64,000 nt of DNA from Acidimicrobiaceae bacterium (GCA_020637235.1 JACJWG010000013.1:62001-126000), one strand, 5' to 3'; counted from the first letter of the stretch, positions 8,875-18,695 are shown. Notes: a model not told the origin generated them from the letters alone. Made by a program: numbers and translations.

Positions 8875-9353
8875 ACGACGACCTGAGGTCGCGGGCCCGA
8901 GCCGTGGGGGCGTTGCTGCGCGAACGGGGCGAGACCGTGGCGGTGGCGGAGGGCTCCGCGGGCGGACTCGTGTCGGCGGCGCTGCTGTCGGTACCCGGGG
9001 CGTCGGCGTACTACCTCGGCGGTGCCGTGGTGTACACGCGGCAGGCGAGCATCGCCTGGATGGCCGGTGCGGTCGAGACGCCGCACGGCATGCGCGGTGC
9101 GACCGAGGTGTTCGCCCAGTACCTGGCCCGATCGTGCCGGGTGAAGCTCGAGGCCACGTGGGGGATCGGCGAGGCGGGAGCGGCCGGACCGCCCAACCCG
9201 TACGGCGACCCCGCGGGTCACTGCTGGGTGGCGGTGGCCGGCCCGAGCGAGGCCACACGACACCTGCTCACCGGTCTCGACGAGCGCGAAGCGAACATGT
9301 CGGCGTTCGCGGTCGGCGCCCTCCAGCTGCTGCTCGACACCCTGACCCCCTGA
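8868..9353 (+). CDS. CinA C-terminal domain protein (CinA_C/PncC-like)
   Basis: The 161 residues make up a single CinA_C domain (AVAEGSAGGLVSAALLSVPGASAYYLGG, GEAGAAGPP). Family members deamidate nicotinamide mononucleotide in NAD recycling. Two family signatures differ: the usual ES in xAESCTGG reads EGSAGG, and the usual GIAGPxG reads GEAGAAGP. Catalytic activity is therefore less certain. The start overlaps the amine oxidase end by 7 bases. An array of hairpin repeats follows the stop. Confidence 0.8.
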   Translation: MLNDDLRSRARAVGALLRERGETVAVAEGSAGGLVSAALLSVPGASAYYLGGAVVYTRQASIAWMAGAVETPHGMRGATEVFAQYLARSCRVKLEATWGIGEAGAAGPPNPYGDPAGHCWVAVAGPSEATRHLLTGLDEREANMSAFAVGALQLLLDTLTP

Positions 9354-9356
9354 CCT

Positions 9357-9503
9357 TCGTGAGCGCGATGCGCTGCCCGTGCGCATGCGGCTCACGAAGC
9401 CGGGTCCTTCGTGAGCGCGATGCGCTGCCGGTGCGCATGCGGCTCACGAACCGGGGTCCTTCGTGAGCGCGATGCGCTGCCGGTGCGCATGCGGCTCACG
9501 AAG
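9357..9503. repeat. Three tandem hairpin repeats, 52-bp period (REP-like)
   Basis: Three near-identical 43-nt palindromic units lie at 9357-9399, 9409-9451 and 9461-9503. Each has arms TTCGTGAGC and GCTCACGAA around an imperfectly self-complementary core. The linkers are 9 nt. The array fills the gap between the convergent CinA_C and molybdenum hydroxylase genes and ends 5 bp before the latter's stop. It could act as a bidirectional terminator or be a REP-type element. Confidence 0.85.
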
Positions 9504-9508
9504 GTCGG

Positions 9509-11935
9509 TCAGATGCCCTCGGCGGCGGCGAGACCTTCGGCGTCGACGGCCAGGTCGGCGGCCAGGCGGGCGAAGATCGCCGGGGGGTCGCGCCACGGGT
9601 CGGCCAGCGTGCCGGCCTCTGCGTCGCGGATCGTCCGCCACACCCGCTCGGCGCTGCAGGGCAGATCGACGTGGCGGACGCCCAGGTGCGCGAGCGCATC
9701 GATCACCGCGTTCTGCACGGCCGGTGTGCTGCCGATCGTGCTCGCCTCGCCGATGCCCTTCGCGCCGAGCGGGTTGAGCGGCGTCGGCGTCTCCGTCGAG
9801 TGCACCTCGAAGCTCGGGAACTCGGCAGCCGACGGCAGTGCGTAGTCCATGAAGTTGGCGGTGAGCGGGTTGCCGTCCTCGTCGTAGACGACGTGTTCGT
9901 ACATCGCCTGGCTCACCCCGGCAGCGACGCCACCGTGCTGCTGACCCTCCACGAGCAGCGGGTTCAGCACGGTGCCGCAGTCGTCGACGGCCACGTGCCG
10001 CAGCAACGTCACCCGGCCGGTGTCGTGGTCGACCTCCACGACGGCGATGTGCGCCCCGAACGGGAACGTCGCGCCGGACTGCTCGAAGTCGAGCTGCGCG
10101 GCGAGTCCGACGGTGCCGTCGTCGTGGTCGATCGGATCGTCGCCGCGATCGGCCGCGTCGGCCGCAGCGCGTGCGAGCGCACCCCAATCGAGCGCGGCGG
10201 CAGGTGCGCCGGCGACGCCCACCGTGCCGGCTGCGACGTCGACGACGATGTCGGCCTCGGCGGCCTCGAGCAGGTGGGCGGCGAGGCGCTTGGCCTTGTC
10301 GACGAGCGCCTCGGTGGCACGCATGACGGCCGAACCGCCGAGCTGCAACGACCGCGACCCGCCGGTGCCGCCGCCGGTGCGCACGAGGTCGGTGTCGCCG
10401 TCGAGCAGGCGGATCCGGTCGACGTCGATGCCGGTGCGACTGCTGACGATCATCGCGTACGCGGTCTGATGGCCCTGACCGTGCGCGGCCGTGCCCGCCT
10501 TCACCGTGGCGGTGCCGTCCGAGTGGATCTCGACCGAGCCGTACTCGCTGCTGCCACCGCCGGCGGTGACCTCGACATAGCTCGCCACACCGATGCCGAG
10601 CAGGCGCCGGTCGCCACGCGCCCGCCGCTCGGCCTGCTCGCGGCGCAGGTCGTCGTAGCCGACCACCTCGGCCGCGGTGTCGAGCGGCGTGGCGTAGCCG
10701 CCGCTGTCGTAGGTGACGCCGGTGAGCGTGGTGAACGGGAACGCGTCGTCGGGCAGCAGGTTGCGCTTGCGGATCTCGATCGGGTCGAGGCCGAGCTCGA
10801 GCGCGGCCTGGTCGACCGCACGTTCGAGCAACGCCGTGGCCTCGGGCCTCCCGGCGCCGCGGTACGCGCCGGTGGGGGTGGTGTTGGTGGCGGCGACGGC
10901 GATGTCGAACTGGATGGCCGGGAAGCGGTAGGTGCCGTTGCTCATCCGGCGGGTGCCGGCGGGCAGGTACGCCCCCATGCCCGGGTAGGCGCCACCGTCG
11001 CCGACGAGGTGCACGCGCAGCCCGGTGAACGTGCCGTCGCGACGGCATCCGAGCTCGACGTACTGGATCTGCGCCCGGCTGTGCGCGAGGGCGAGCATGT
11101 CCTCGGTGCGGGTGCTCGTCCAGGTGACGGCTCGTCCGAGCGAGCGGGCGACGGCGGCGACGACGAGCTGCTCGGGGTACATGCCGGCCTTGCCGCCGAA
11201 CCCGCCGCCGACACGCGGGGTGACGACGCGCAGCTGGTCCTTCGAGATCTTCAGCGCACGCACCAGCGAGCCGAACAACAGGTGCGGCATCTGGGTGCTG
11301 CCGTACACCACCAGGCGGCCATCGCCGTCGACCGTGGCGGCCACACCGTGGGGTTCCATCGGGGCGACGGCCATGCGCTGGTTGACGTAGCGGCCGCGCA
11401 CCACCACGTCGGCGTCGGCGAACAGGTCGGGCTGCACCGTGTCGGTCGTGCTCATCGCGAGGTTGTCGCCGTGGTCGTCGAACAACACGGGGGCCCCGTC
11501 GGCGAGGGCGTCCTCGGGCAGCACGGCGGCGTCGAGCGGTTCGTAGTCGACCACCACCGCGTCGGCCGCGTCGCGGGCGTGCACGGCGGTGTCGGCCACC
11601 ACCGCCACGATCGCCTCGCCGACGAAGCGCACGCGGTCGGTGGCGAGCGGAGGCCGTGCGAAGTGGTCGTGCACCTTGGCCATGCCGTGGAACGGGGCGA
11701 GGCCGAGGTCGTCGGCCCGCAGCACCGCCACCACGCCGGGCATCGCCGCCGCATCGGCGGTGTGCACCTCGGCGATGCGGGCATGAGGCATCTCGGAGCG
11801 TACGAACACCAGGTGCAGCGCGTGCTCGAGCGGACCGCCCGGCGCCGCCAGGTCGCCGACGTAGCGGGCTTCCCCGAGCAGGAGCTCGGGGTCCTCGGTC
11901 CGTAGCACGCGTGTTCCCAGGATCGATCCGGCCAT
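9509..11935 (-). CDS. Molybdopterin-binding large subunit, xanthine dehydrogenase / form II CoxL family
   Basis: This 808-residue molybdenum hydroxylase catalytic subunit has the Mo-cofactor loops VGGGFGGK, GAYRGAGRPEA, AAHGQGHQT and GAKGIGEAS, the last with the catalytic Glu. The active-site loop reads AYRGAGR, the form II type. True aerobic CO dehydrogenase has AYRCSFR, so an aldehyde or N-heterocycle oxidase is likelier. No FAD or 2Fe-2S subunit gene is adjacent, which is unusual. ATG 11935 is supported by a TAGGTT -10 (11942-11947) ending 6 nt upstream. Confidence 0.92.
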   Translation of the reverse strand: MAGSILGTRVLRTEDPELLLGEARYVGDLAAPGGPLEHALHLVFVRSEMPHARIAEVHTADAAAMPGVVAVLRADDLGLAPFHGMAKVHDHFARPPLATDRVRFVGEAIVAVVADTAVHARDAADAVVVDYEPLDAAVLPEDALADGAPVLFDDHGDNLAMSTTDTVQPDLFADADVVVRGRYVNQRMAVAPMEPHGVAATVDGDGRLVVYGSTQMPHLLFGSLVRALKISKDQLRVVTPRVGGGFGGKAGMYPEQLVVAAVARSLGRAVTWTSTRTEDMLALAHSRAQIQYVELGCRRDGTFTGLRVHLVGDGGAYPGMGAYLPAGTRRMSNGTYRFPAIQFDIAVAATNTTPTGAYRGAGRPEATALLERAVDQAALELGLDPIEIRKRNLLPDDAFPFTTLTGVTYDSGGYATPLDTAAEVVGYDDLRREQAERRARGDRRLLGIGVASYVEVTAGGGSSEYGSVEIHSDGTATVKAGTAAHGQGHQTAYAMIVSSRTGIDVDRIRLLDGDTDLVRTGGGTGGSRSLQLGGSAVMRATEALVDKAKRLAAHLLEAAEADIVVDVAAGTVGVAGAPAAALDWGALARAAADAADRGDDPIDHDDGTVGLAAQLDFEQSGATFPFGAHIAVVEVDHDTGRVTLLRHVAVDDCGTVLNPLLVEGQQHGGVAAGVSQAMYEHVVYDEDGNPLTANFMDYALPSAAEFPSFEVHSTETPTPLNPLGAKGIGEASTIGSTPAVQNAVIDALAHLGVRHVDLPCSAERVWRTIRDAEAGTLADPWRDPPAIFARLAADLAVDAEGLAAAEGI

Positions 11936-11941
11936 GGGGCG

Positions 11942-11947
11942 AACCTA
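11942..11947 (-). promoter_or_regulatory. -10 hexamer TAGGTT for the molybdenum hydroxylase gene
   Basis: TAGGTT ends 6 nt before ATG 11935 on the minus strand, giving a leaderless arrangement. Confidence 0.5.
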
Positions 11948-12056
11948 ACAGCCGACCGAGGGCGGCCGGCCCGCCGGAGGACGCCCAGGTGACGGCCTCG
12001 ACACGCACGGCCCGGCTGCGCGAGCCTGGGCGTGGCGGACAACAGGAGGCGGGACC

Positions 12057-13223
12057 GTGGCAGAGCGGTCGCTCGCGCGCACCCAACGGTACGACACCGG
12101 CGACGATCGTCTCGCCGCGCACGGGCACCGCCTCGAACGTGTCGCCACGCCGACGGGCCGGTCGTCGTGCTGGCGGATCACGCTCGGCCATCCCGACGGC
12201 GCCCACGAGCCGTTCGAGTTCGCCGCCGCGCCGAGCCACGAGTCTGCGGCGGTGCCGTCGGTGCTGCGCGAGCTCTTCGCCGGCGTGACCGTCGGTCGGG
12301 CCCTGGTTCCGCGTGATCACGATCCGGTCGTGGCCGGCGGTGGCGTCGATCCGCTCCCGGCGGACGCCTCGATCGGACGGCTCGCGAGGTTCGTGGCGTG
12401 TCGGGCGGTGCACACCCTCACCGTGCTCGATCCCCACCTGCGCCTCGACGCCGTCGAGCACGACGTGCACCTGGCCCGCGTCGCCGCCCGCCGTCTGCGC
12501 AGCGAGGTCGAGGTGATGCACGACGTGCTGCGGCCGAAGCGTGCATCACGGCTGGCGTCGGAGCTGGCCAGGCTCGGCACGCTGTTCGGCGACGTGCGCG
12601 ACCTCGACGTGTTGATGCTGTCGCTCGAACGCGCCGCAGACCCGGCGGCACCGGGCACTCGCGAGCTGCGGATCCGAATGCGCAACGAACGCCGCGTGGC
12701 AGCGCTGGTGTTGCGCAATGCGCTCTGCTCACCCCGGCACCTGACGCTGCTCGAGGAGCTGGCGGCGTTCGCCGCGACCGGCTGGTCGGCCGACGGCAGC
12801 CGGCCGGGCAGGCGGGCTCGGCGCACCACGATCGAGATGCTCGAACACGCCGATCGGCGTCTCGATCGCCGTGTGGCCGCCCTGAGCGATCCGCCGCTCG
12901 AGGCCGAGTTGCACGACGTGCGCAAGGCCGCCAAGCGCCTGCGGTACGTGGCCGAACTGGCCGAGCCGATGGCGGAGTCGCGTTCGCTCGGTCGTGCCGC
13001 CCGTTCGCTGCAGGACGTGCTCGGCGGTCTGCAGGACGCCGTGTCGGCACACGAGTGGATCGACCGCCCGCACCGTCCGCCGCTCGACGCTCACGAACGG
13101 TTGGCCGCGATCGCGATCGCCGACGCTGCCGACGCCGCCCGACGTCGTGCGCTCGACACCTGGCCGGTGGCCTGGGTGCGCACCCATGGCGCCGCCCTCC
13201 GCCCCTGGCGACCCCCCACCTGA
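12057..13223 (+). CDS. CHAD domain-containing protein
   Basis: The protein begins at GTG 12057 behind a good ribosome-binding site (AGGAGG, about 7 nt away), one of few leadered genes here. Residues ~1-90 resemble a reduced CYTH-like region. The rest is a CHAD domain, an alpha-helical domain rich in conserved histidines and basic residues: VHLARVAARRLRSEVEVM, FGDVRDLDVL, ELHDVRKAAKRLRYVAEL. CHAD proteins bind polyphosphate and often localise to polyphosphate granules. At 388 residues it is of normal size. It is convergent with the CGS gene. Confidence 0.9.
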   Translation: MAERSLARTQRYDTGDDRLAAHGHRLERVATPTGRSSCWRITLGHPDGAHEPFEFAAAPSHESAAVPSVLRELFAGVTVGRALVPRDHDPVVAGGGVDPLPADASIGRLARFVACRAVHTLTVLDPHLRLDAVEHDVHLARVAARRLRSEVEVMHDVLRPKRASRLASELARLGTLFGDVRDLDVLMLSLERAADPAAPGTRELRIRMRNERRVAALVLRNALCSPRHLTLLEELAAFAATGWSADGSRPGRRARRTTIEMLEHADRRLDRRVAALSDPPLEAELHDVRKAAKRLRYVAELAEPMAESRSLGRAARSLQDVLGGLQDAVSAHEWIDRPHRPPLDAHERLAAIAIADAADAARRRALDTWPVAWVRTHGAALRPWRPPT

Positions 13224-13235
13224 CCCCCACCCGCG

Positions 13236-14398
13236 CTAGGGGGTGTGGGTGAGGGCTTGCTCGAGGTCGGCCACCAGGTCGGCGCTCGACTCGATGCCCA
13301 CGCTCAACCGCACGAGCGAATCGGGCACCTCCAACGGCGACCCGGCTGCCGAGGCGTGGGTCATCTGCCCCGGGTGCTCGATCAGGCTCTCCACGGCGCC
13401 GAGCGACTCGGCCAGGGTGAACACCTCGGTGTGCTTCACCACCTCCAGCGCAGCTGCCAGCCCGCCGCGCAAGGTGAAGCTCACCATCCCGCCGAAGTCG
13501 CGCATCTGCTTCGCCGCCGCGGCGTGGCCAGGATGGTCGGGCAGCTGGGGGTACAGCACCCGGTCGACCGCCGGATGCCCGACCAACATGTCGACGATCG
13601 CCCGGGCGTTCGAGCAGTGTCGCTCCATCCGCACGCCGAGCGTCTTCACGCCGCGCAACACCAGGTAGCAGTCGAACGGCGCCGGCACGGCGCCGGCAGC
13701 GTTCTGGGTGAAACGCAGCCGCTGCGCCAACTCGTCGTCGTCGAGCGCGAGGAACCCACCCACCACGTCGCTGTGGCCGCCGAGGTACTTCGTCGCGGAG
13801 TGCACCACCACGTCGGCGCCGAGCGCGAGCGGGGTCTGGAGGAAGGGTGTGGCGAAGGTGTTGTCCACCACCACCAGCGCCCCGTGGTCGTGCGCGACGG
13901 CTGCGACCGCCTCGATGTCGATGCAGGTGAGCAACGGGTTGGTGGGCGTCTCGAGCCACACCATGCGCGTGTCGGCAGGCCAGTTCGCGGCCAGCGCGTC
14001 GGGGTCGGTGAGGTCGACCGCGGTCCAGGCCACGCCGAGCGGCGCCCACACCTTCGAGATCAGCCGGAACGTGCCGCCGTACGCGTCGTTGCCGAGCAGC
14101 ACCCGGTCGCCCGGCGACAGCAACCGCAGCACGTTGTCCTCGGCGGCGAGTCCCGACGCGAACGCGAGTCCGTGACGCGCGCCTTCCAGCGACGCCACGC
14201 ACGTCTCGAGGGCGGTGCGCGTGGAATGCCGCTGCGTGAGTACTCGAAGCCCTTGTGCTCGCCGACGCCTTCTTGGGCGAAGGTGCTGCTGAGGGTGATC
14301 GGCACCACCACCGCTCCTGATGCCGCATCGGGCGCCTGCCCGACGTGCACCGCCCGGGTCTCGAAGCCCCATCCGGCCTGCTGCTGCTGTTCACCCAC
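13236..14398 (-). pseudogene. Cystathionine gamma-synthase/lyase, frameshifted near the 5' end
   Basis: This is a PLP enzyme of the Cys/Met metabolism family, joining homoserine ester and cysteine or cleaving cystathionine. The N-terminal GFETRAVHVGQ and FEYSRSG lie in one frame. The remainder (LEGARHGLAFASGLAAED, SATKYLGGHSDVVGG with the PLP lysine, and the C-terminus) lies in another. The shift is near 14225-14232, where the conserved SGNPTR motif is expected. One base seems lost and one changed. Every catalytic motif is otherwise intact, so this may be a sequencing error in a working gene. GTG 14398 overlaps the upstream CBS stop by 8 bases. Confidence 0.8.
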
Positions 14399-15817
14399 GG
14401 GTCGCCTCCGTCGCCGTCGCCAACACCTCGAAGTACGCGAGCAGGTCGGTGCGGGTGAGCACGCTGAGCGGACGCCCTCCCGCCAGCACTAGCAGCGCCG
14501 GCGCGAGGTCGAGCATCTCGACCGCCTTCGCCACCTTCTGGCCCACGCCGATCGTCGGCAGCTTCGGCCCCATCACCTGCTCCACCGGCATCGACATCAC
14601 CGAGGGGTCGCGGTACACCGCCTCCATCAGCTCGAGCTCGTCGACCGAACCGGCCACCTCGGCGGCGGCGAAGGGAGGCGTGTTCTTGCAGACCGGGAGC
14701 TGACTGATGCCGTTCGAGCGCATCAGCTCGATCGCGTGCCGGACCGTGTCGGTCGGGTTGACGTACAGCAGCGCAGGGGTGGATCCGCGGGTGTCGAGCA
14801 CGGCGGCCACGCACTCGTCGCACTCGCGCAGGAAGCCGAAGTTGGCCATCCAGTCGTCGTCGAACACCCGCGACAGGTATCCGCGGCCCGAGTCGGGGTT
14901 GAGCACCACCACGATGTCGTCGGGCGCGGCCTGTTTGGCCACTCGGATGGCTGCTGCCACCGCCATCCCACCGGATCCTCCGATCAGGATGCCCTCCTCG
15001 CGGCTCACCTGGCGAGCGGTGAGGAAGCTCTCCTCGTCGCTGATCGGGATCACGTCGTCGTACAGCTCGGGGCTCCACGCCGCCGGGAAGAAGTCCTCGC
15101 CGACGCCTTCCACCAGGTACGGGCGTCCGCTGCCACCGCTGAACACCGAGGCGTCGGGGTCGGCGGCGACGATGCGCACCGCCGGGTTCTGCGCCTTCAA
15201 GTAGCGCGCGGTGCCGGTGATGGTGCCGCACGTGCCGGCGCCGGCGACGAAGTGGGTGATCCGGCCGCCGGTCTGACGCCAGATCTCGGGACCGGTGGTG
15301 AGCTCGTGGGCCCGTGGGTTGTTCGGGTTGGCGTACTGGTTGGGCCGGAAGGCCTGGAGCTCGTGGGTGAGCCGCTCGGCCACCTTGTAGTAGCTCTGCG
15401 GATCCTCGGCGGGCACGGCCACCGGGCACACCACCACCTCGGCGCCGTAGGCACGCAGGAACGACACCTTCGGGGCCACCTTGTCGGTCATCACGAACAC
15501 GCAGCGGTAGCCACGTTGGGCGGCCACGATCGCGAGGCCCACACCGGTGTTGCCGCTGGTCGGTTCGACGATCGTGCCGCCCGGCCGCAGCAGCCCGTCG
15601 CGCCTGGCGGCGAGGATCATCTCCAGCGCCGGCCGGTCCTTGGCCGACCCGCCAGGGTTGGTGGTCTCCATCTTCATCGCGAGCACGCTCGAGATGCCGT
15701 GGATCTCGCTGATCCGGCGCAGCCGCACGAGCGGTGTGTCGCCGATCAGGTCGATCACGCTCTCGGCGATGGTGGTGCCGTGGAGCCTCGGATCGGACGC
15801 GCCGTTCCCCAAGCCAT
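14391..15817 (-). pseudogene. Cystathionine beta-synthase with C-terminal CBS-domain pair, one likely frameshift at codon ~5
   Basis: This PLP enzyme condenses serine and homocysteine to cystathionine, or makes cysteine. Motifs present are TNPGGSAKDRPA (PLP lysine), PTSGNTGVGLA, GAGTCGTITGTARYLK and GGSGGMAVAAA. Two CBS motifs follow after residue ~350. The leaderless promoter TACGCT (15824-15829) points to ATG 15817, but that frame closes quickly. The body reads in the frame entered from TTG 15812. One G missing from the run at 15807-15810 would reconcile them. With the overlapping CGS gene it forms a transsulfuration operon. Confidence 0.85.
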
Positions 15818-15823
15818 GGGCCG

Positions 15824-15829
15824 AGCGTA
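15824..15829 (-). promoter_or_regulatory. -10 hexamer TACGCT for the CBS-CGS operon
   Basis: TACGCT ends 6 nt before an ATG at 15817. It supports that ATG as the true start and hence a frameshift in the first codons of the CBS gene. Confidence 0.5.
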
Positions 15830-15949
15830 GACCGCCCCCGAGCGCCAGCGGCGGTCGGCGCCGGGCGATCGGGTCCCGGTGGTCCCGGTCGTCCCTGGGG
15901 CCCGGTCTCGACGGCGGTGGTCCCGATCGTCGAGTACGGCAGACGGTGA

Positions 15950-16640
15950 GAAGAATCGATCGGCGTTAGGGCAAGAGCGCGCACGGCGCTGTAGTTGGCG
16001 GTGCCACCGATCGCTGCGCCGATCCTGAGCGGCAGTGCCGTGCCGATCGCGATCGCGCTGCGGCGGGGTGCCGTACCGGCGGAGCAGCTTGTTGCCGAGG
16101 AGGCCGTTGATCGCCCGCAAGGTGCCGAGCGGCAGGCGCTGGTTGGGCTGGTCGAGCTCGAGGCCGAGCTGCTTCGCGGTCGAGCTGAATCCTTCGCGCG
16201 CACTGCTGCCGAAGATCAACACGGCGAGCACCCAGGCCCGGCGCTCGTCGAGGCTCGGGCGGTCCGACCGTGCAACGCAGCCATCGTGAGGATGAGGTCG
16301 CCCGAGCGGGCCGTGAACCAGGCGAGCTCGGCCGTCGCAGCCAGCAGGGTGGCGCCGGTGCCGACGACGGGCGAGGCAGCGGCTGCGCCAGTTGCCGCTC
16401 CGACGGTGGCGAGCTCGCGGCAGAAGCCGTCGGTGAGCGCCTTCACCTTCTGCGGCCGCACGGCGCCGGGCAGGGCTGCAGCTCTCTCTCGACGGCGGCC
16501 TCCCAGCGGTGCTCGGTGGCCTTGTCGATCCTGGCATGATCGCGCCGGCCGCAGGTGCGGTCGAACGCTGCCGCACGCCTCAGTCGATCCAGCGCTGCGC
16601 TCGCTGACGGGAGGCCGAGAACCGTGCCACGTCCCCATTC
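15950..16640 (-). pseudogene. EcsC-family protein, at least three frameshifts
   Basis: Pieces in different minus-strand frames join into an EcsC-like protein: a helical N-terminus (ARIDKATEHRWEAAVERELQ), then ATVGAATGAAAASPVVGTGA and ELAWFTARSGDLILTMAALHG, then RRAWVLAVLIFGSSAREGFS, then a C-terminal AAIGGTANYSAVRALA. The order and glycine-rich helices match EcsC proteins, which are membrane-associated and of uncertain function. Frame changes fall near 16480 (one G apparently lost), 16262 and 16075. Both ends are approximate. It is divergent from the secreted protein at 16801. Confidence 0.55.
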
Positions 16641-16684
16641 AAGTCGCGCTTCGGACCGGACGCGACGGCACGGTCGGGAGCCGC

Positions 16685-16729
16685 TCGGGAGATTCCCTGA
16701 TGGGGTACCGGCCGAGTCGTCTGTACCGT
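16685..16729 (+). promoter_or_regulatory. Regulon palindrome TCGGG-N6-CCTGA with -10 TACCGT
   Basis: The palindrome is at 16685-16700, TG at 16701-16702, then 21 nt, then TACCGT at 16724-16729. It precedes the small secreted protein gene at 16801, whose message would have a ~65-nt leader with a GAGGAG ribosome-binding site. It is one of eight copies with identical spacing. Confidence 0.75.
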
Positions 16730-16800
16730 CGTCGTCGTGGCACGACGAGCACGAGGAACCGCCTGCTCGGGCCGACACTCCAGCCCGAGGAGCGACCCCC

Positions 16801-17116
16801 ATGAAGCGCACACAGCGAGCAACCCTGACCCTGGCCGCCGTGGCTGCGTTGTTTGCCCTTCACCGCCGCCGCGGTGGTGGTGACGACGACAGCAGCGATG
16901 GGGGGTGGCGACGGCATCTCGGCCGCCGAGATGGCCGAGCTGTTCGTCGAGGCCGGAGCACCTGACGACGAGGCCGAGTGCGTCGGCGCGAGGCGCTCGA
17001 GGGCAAGGTGTCCCGTGAGCAGATCGAGCAGTTCCTCCGCTCCGCCGACGGCACCGACCTCGACGAGGACCTGCTGGCCGACGATCGGTACGGCGGTCGG
17101 CACCTGCACTGCGTGA
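16801..17116 (+). pseudogene. Small secreted protein, frameshifted
   Basis: ATG 16801 follows a GAGGAG ribosome-binding site. The start MKRTQRATLTLAAVAALFA reads as a signal peptide. In the next frame comes FTAAAVVVTTTAAMGGGDGI, then ISAAEMAELFVEAGAPDDEAEC, and in a third SREQIEQFLRSADGTDLDEDLL, ending in a frame that stops at 17116 after GTAVGTCTA. Rejoined, it is about 105 residues with two cysteines that may form a disulfide. Three single-base shifts are needed. I do not recognise the family. It is controlled by the palindromic promoter just upstream. Confidence 0.55.
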
Positions 17117-17148
17117 CCGGCCGGACGCCGAGAAGTCGCCCAGGTCCA

Positions 17149-17193
17149 TCAGGAGAACGCCTGATGTCGTCGTCCGTCGGCGGCGTCTACGGT
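17149..17193 (+). promoter_or_regulatory. Regulon palindrome TCAGG-N6-CCTGA with -10 TACGGT, before the LuxR regulator
   Basis: The palindrome is at 17149-17164, flanked CA and TG so that 7-bp arms match perfectly. TG is at 17165-17166, then 21 nt, then TACGGT at 17188-17193. A GTG at 17200 follows 6 nt later, a leaderless start. The regulator gene would be autoregulated if its product binds this site. Confidence 0.75.
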
Positions 17194-17199
17194 CACGCC

Positions 17200-18679
17200 G
17201 TGCATCGTTCGCCGATCGACCGAACCGCGGCGCTCGGCACGTGGCCCGTGTGGCGGTGCACGTGTCGTGATCGCGGGGACGGGCGGCCTGGTCGGTCGCG
17301 ACGGGGTGCTCGGACGAGTGCGATCGACGGTGCGAGCGGCCGCCGATCGCAGCGGCCGCAGTTGCGTCGTGCACGGCGTCCCGGTGTGGGTCTGAGGCTC
17401 GCTGCTCGACGCCACCGCCCACCTGGCGGCCGACGAGGGTGTCGACGTGTGGACGGCGCGGGGCCGCATCACCGAACGCGCAGCTGCACCGCACCGTGTT
17501 GCGCGACCTCGCGACAGGATCGGGCGATCCGGCGATCGCCCGGGTGGTGGCGCTCGCGGACGACGCCCACCTGCCTGCCGGAGTTCGCCGACGCCGTGCT
17601 GAGCCGCCCACGAGCGACGGTGGTGGTGGTCGACGACCTCCACCACGCCGACGAGGTGTGCCGTTCGGCGTTGGTGTTCTCGGCCACCGTGGCCTCGCGG
17701 GCCGGTGTCGCTGGTGGCGGCGACCCGCGACCTGGGTGTCGTGGCCAGCTTCCGTCGATCACGGTGCGCGGCCTCGACGACGATCGCGTCGCCGTGCTCC
17801 GTGCACGCGTCCCCGGTCACGAGCTGAGCGACGACGTGGCGGCCTCCGTGCACCGCATCACCCACGGCAACCCGTTGGCCGGCGCTTCAGATCGTGTCGA
17901 CGCTCACCTTGCCCGCGCGGTCCGGCGCCGAACCGCTGCCGGACTTCCCGTCGCTCGGTGCCGATGTGGTCGCTGCCGTCGGGTTGCCGCTCGGCGACCT
18001 GCCGGTGGCGACGCGACATGCCCTCGCCCTCGCGGCCGCGGAACCATCGGGCGACCTGCGGGTGCTCGTCGCCGCCGGTGCGGTGCTCGGCGTGCGCCTG
18101 ACGACGCTGCGGAACCGGCTTCGAGGAGCCTGGGCTGGTCGTGGTGGAGGACGGCGGTGACGTGCCGACCTGCCGATGCGGCGATGGGCGGTGTACCACT
18201 CGGTGGCCGCGCCGAGCCGACGCGCGGGCGTCATCGGGCGCTCGCGGCTGCCTCGACGGCCCGGCGGATGCCGAACGCCGCGCCTGCATCTCGCACTATC
18301 AACGCCACCGGAGCCTGACGAGCGGATCGCCGCCGATCTCCGAGCTTCGCCGCGCAGGCGGCGGAACGACGTGGCGACCCGGCGGGTGCCACGTCAGTGG
18401 TGGCAGCACGCCGCGCCGTCTGTCGCCGATCCGCGCCGATGCCGATGCTCGCCGCCGCCGGCCCGACTGGCCACCGACGCCCCGCGAGCGGACCCCCTCG
18501 CCGCGCCCACCGACGCCGAACGCCGCGGCCGTGGTGGTGGGCAACGGTCGAGCAACGCTGGGCGCCGCCACCGCCGGTGTGAGCGTCAGACGGTGGACAC
18601 CCACCTGCAGTCGATCTACGCAAGCTGGGACTGGTCGTCGCAGCGAACTCGCGATGGTGGTCACCCGGCACACGGGTAA
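17200..18679 (+). pseudogene. LuxR-family STAND-type ATPase regulator, many frameshifts
   Basis: From GTG 17200 the plus strand encodes, in successive frames, an AAA/STAND N-terminus (LVGRDGVLGRVRSTVRAAAD), a Walker-B-like TVVVVDDLHHADE, then ITVRGLDDDRVAVLRARVPG and ITHGNPLA typical of MalT/LuxR ATPases. The end is a degenerate GerE-type helix-turn-helix (TDAERR, VDTHLQSIYA, SELAMVVTRH). About eight shifts are needed. Near 17385-17405 the Walker A reads PGVG followed by non-consensus residues, so the P-loop lysine cannot be recovered in any frame. It is the best local candidate for the factor binding the TCRGG-N6-CCYGA sites. Confidence 0.6.
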
Positions 18680-18695
18680 CACCTGGGGAGGTGGG

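Noticed and set aside
9509..11935. Aerobic CO dehydrogenase (form I CoxL)
   Set aside because: The active-site loop reads AYRGAGR, not AYRCSFR.
9444..12521. A 1,025-codon open frame on the minus strand overlapping the molybdenum hydroxylase and CHAD genes
   Set aside because: It is an out-of-frame shadow rich in Arg and Gly, produced by high GC. The in-frame gene has complete family motifs.
12418..16203. A 1,261-codon minus-strand open frame across CHAD, CGS, CBS and EcsC genes
   Set aside because: It is a composite of unrelated frames. Only a short part near 16.0 kb is the real EcsC frame.
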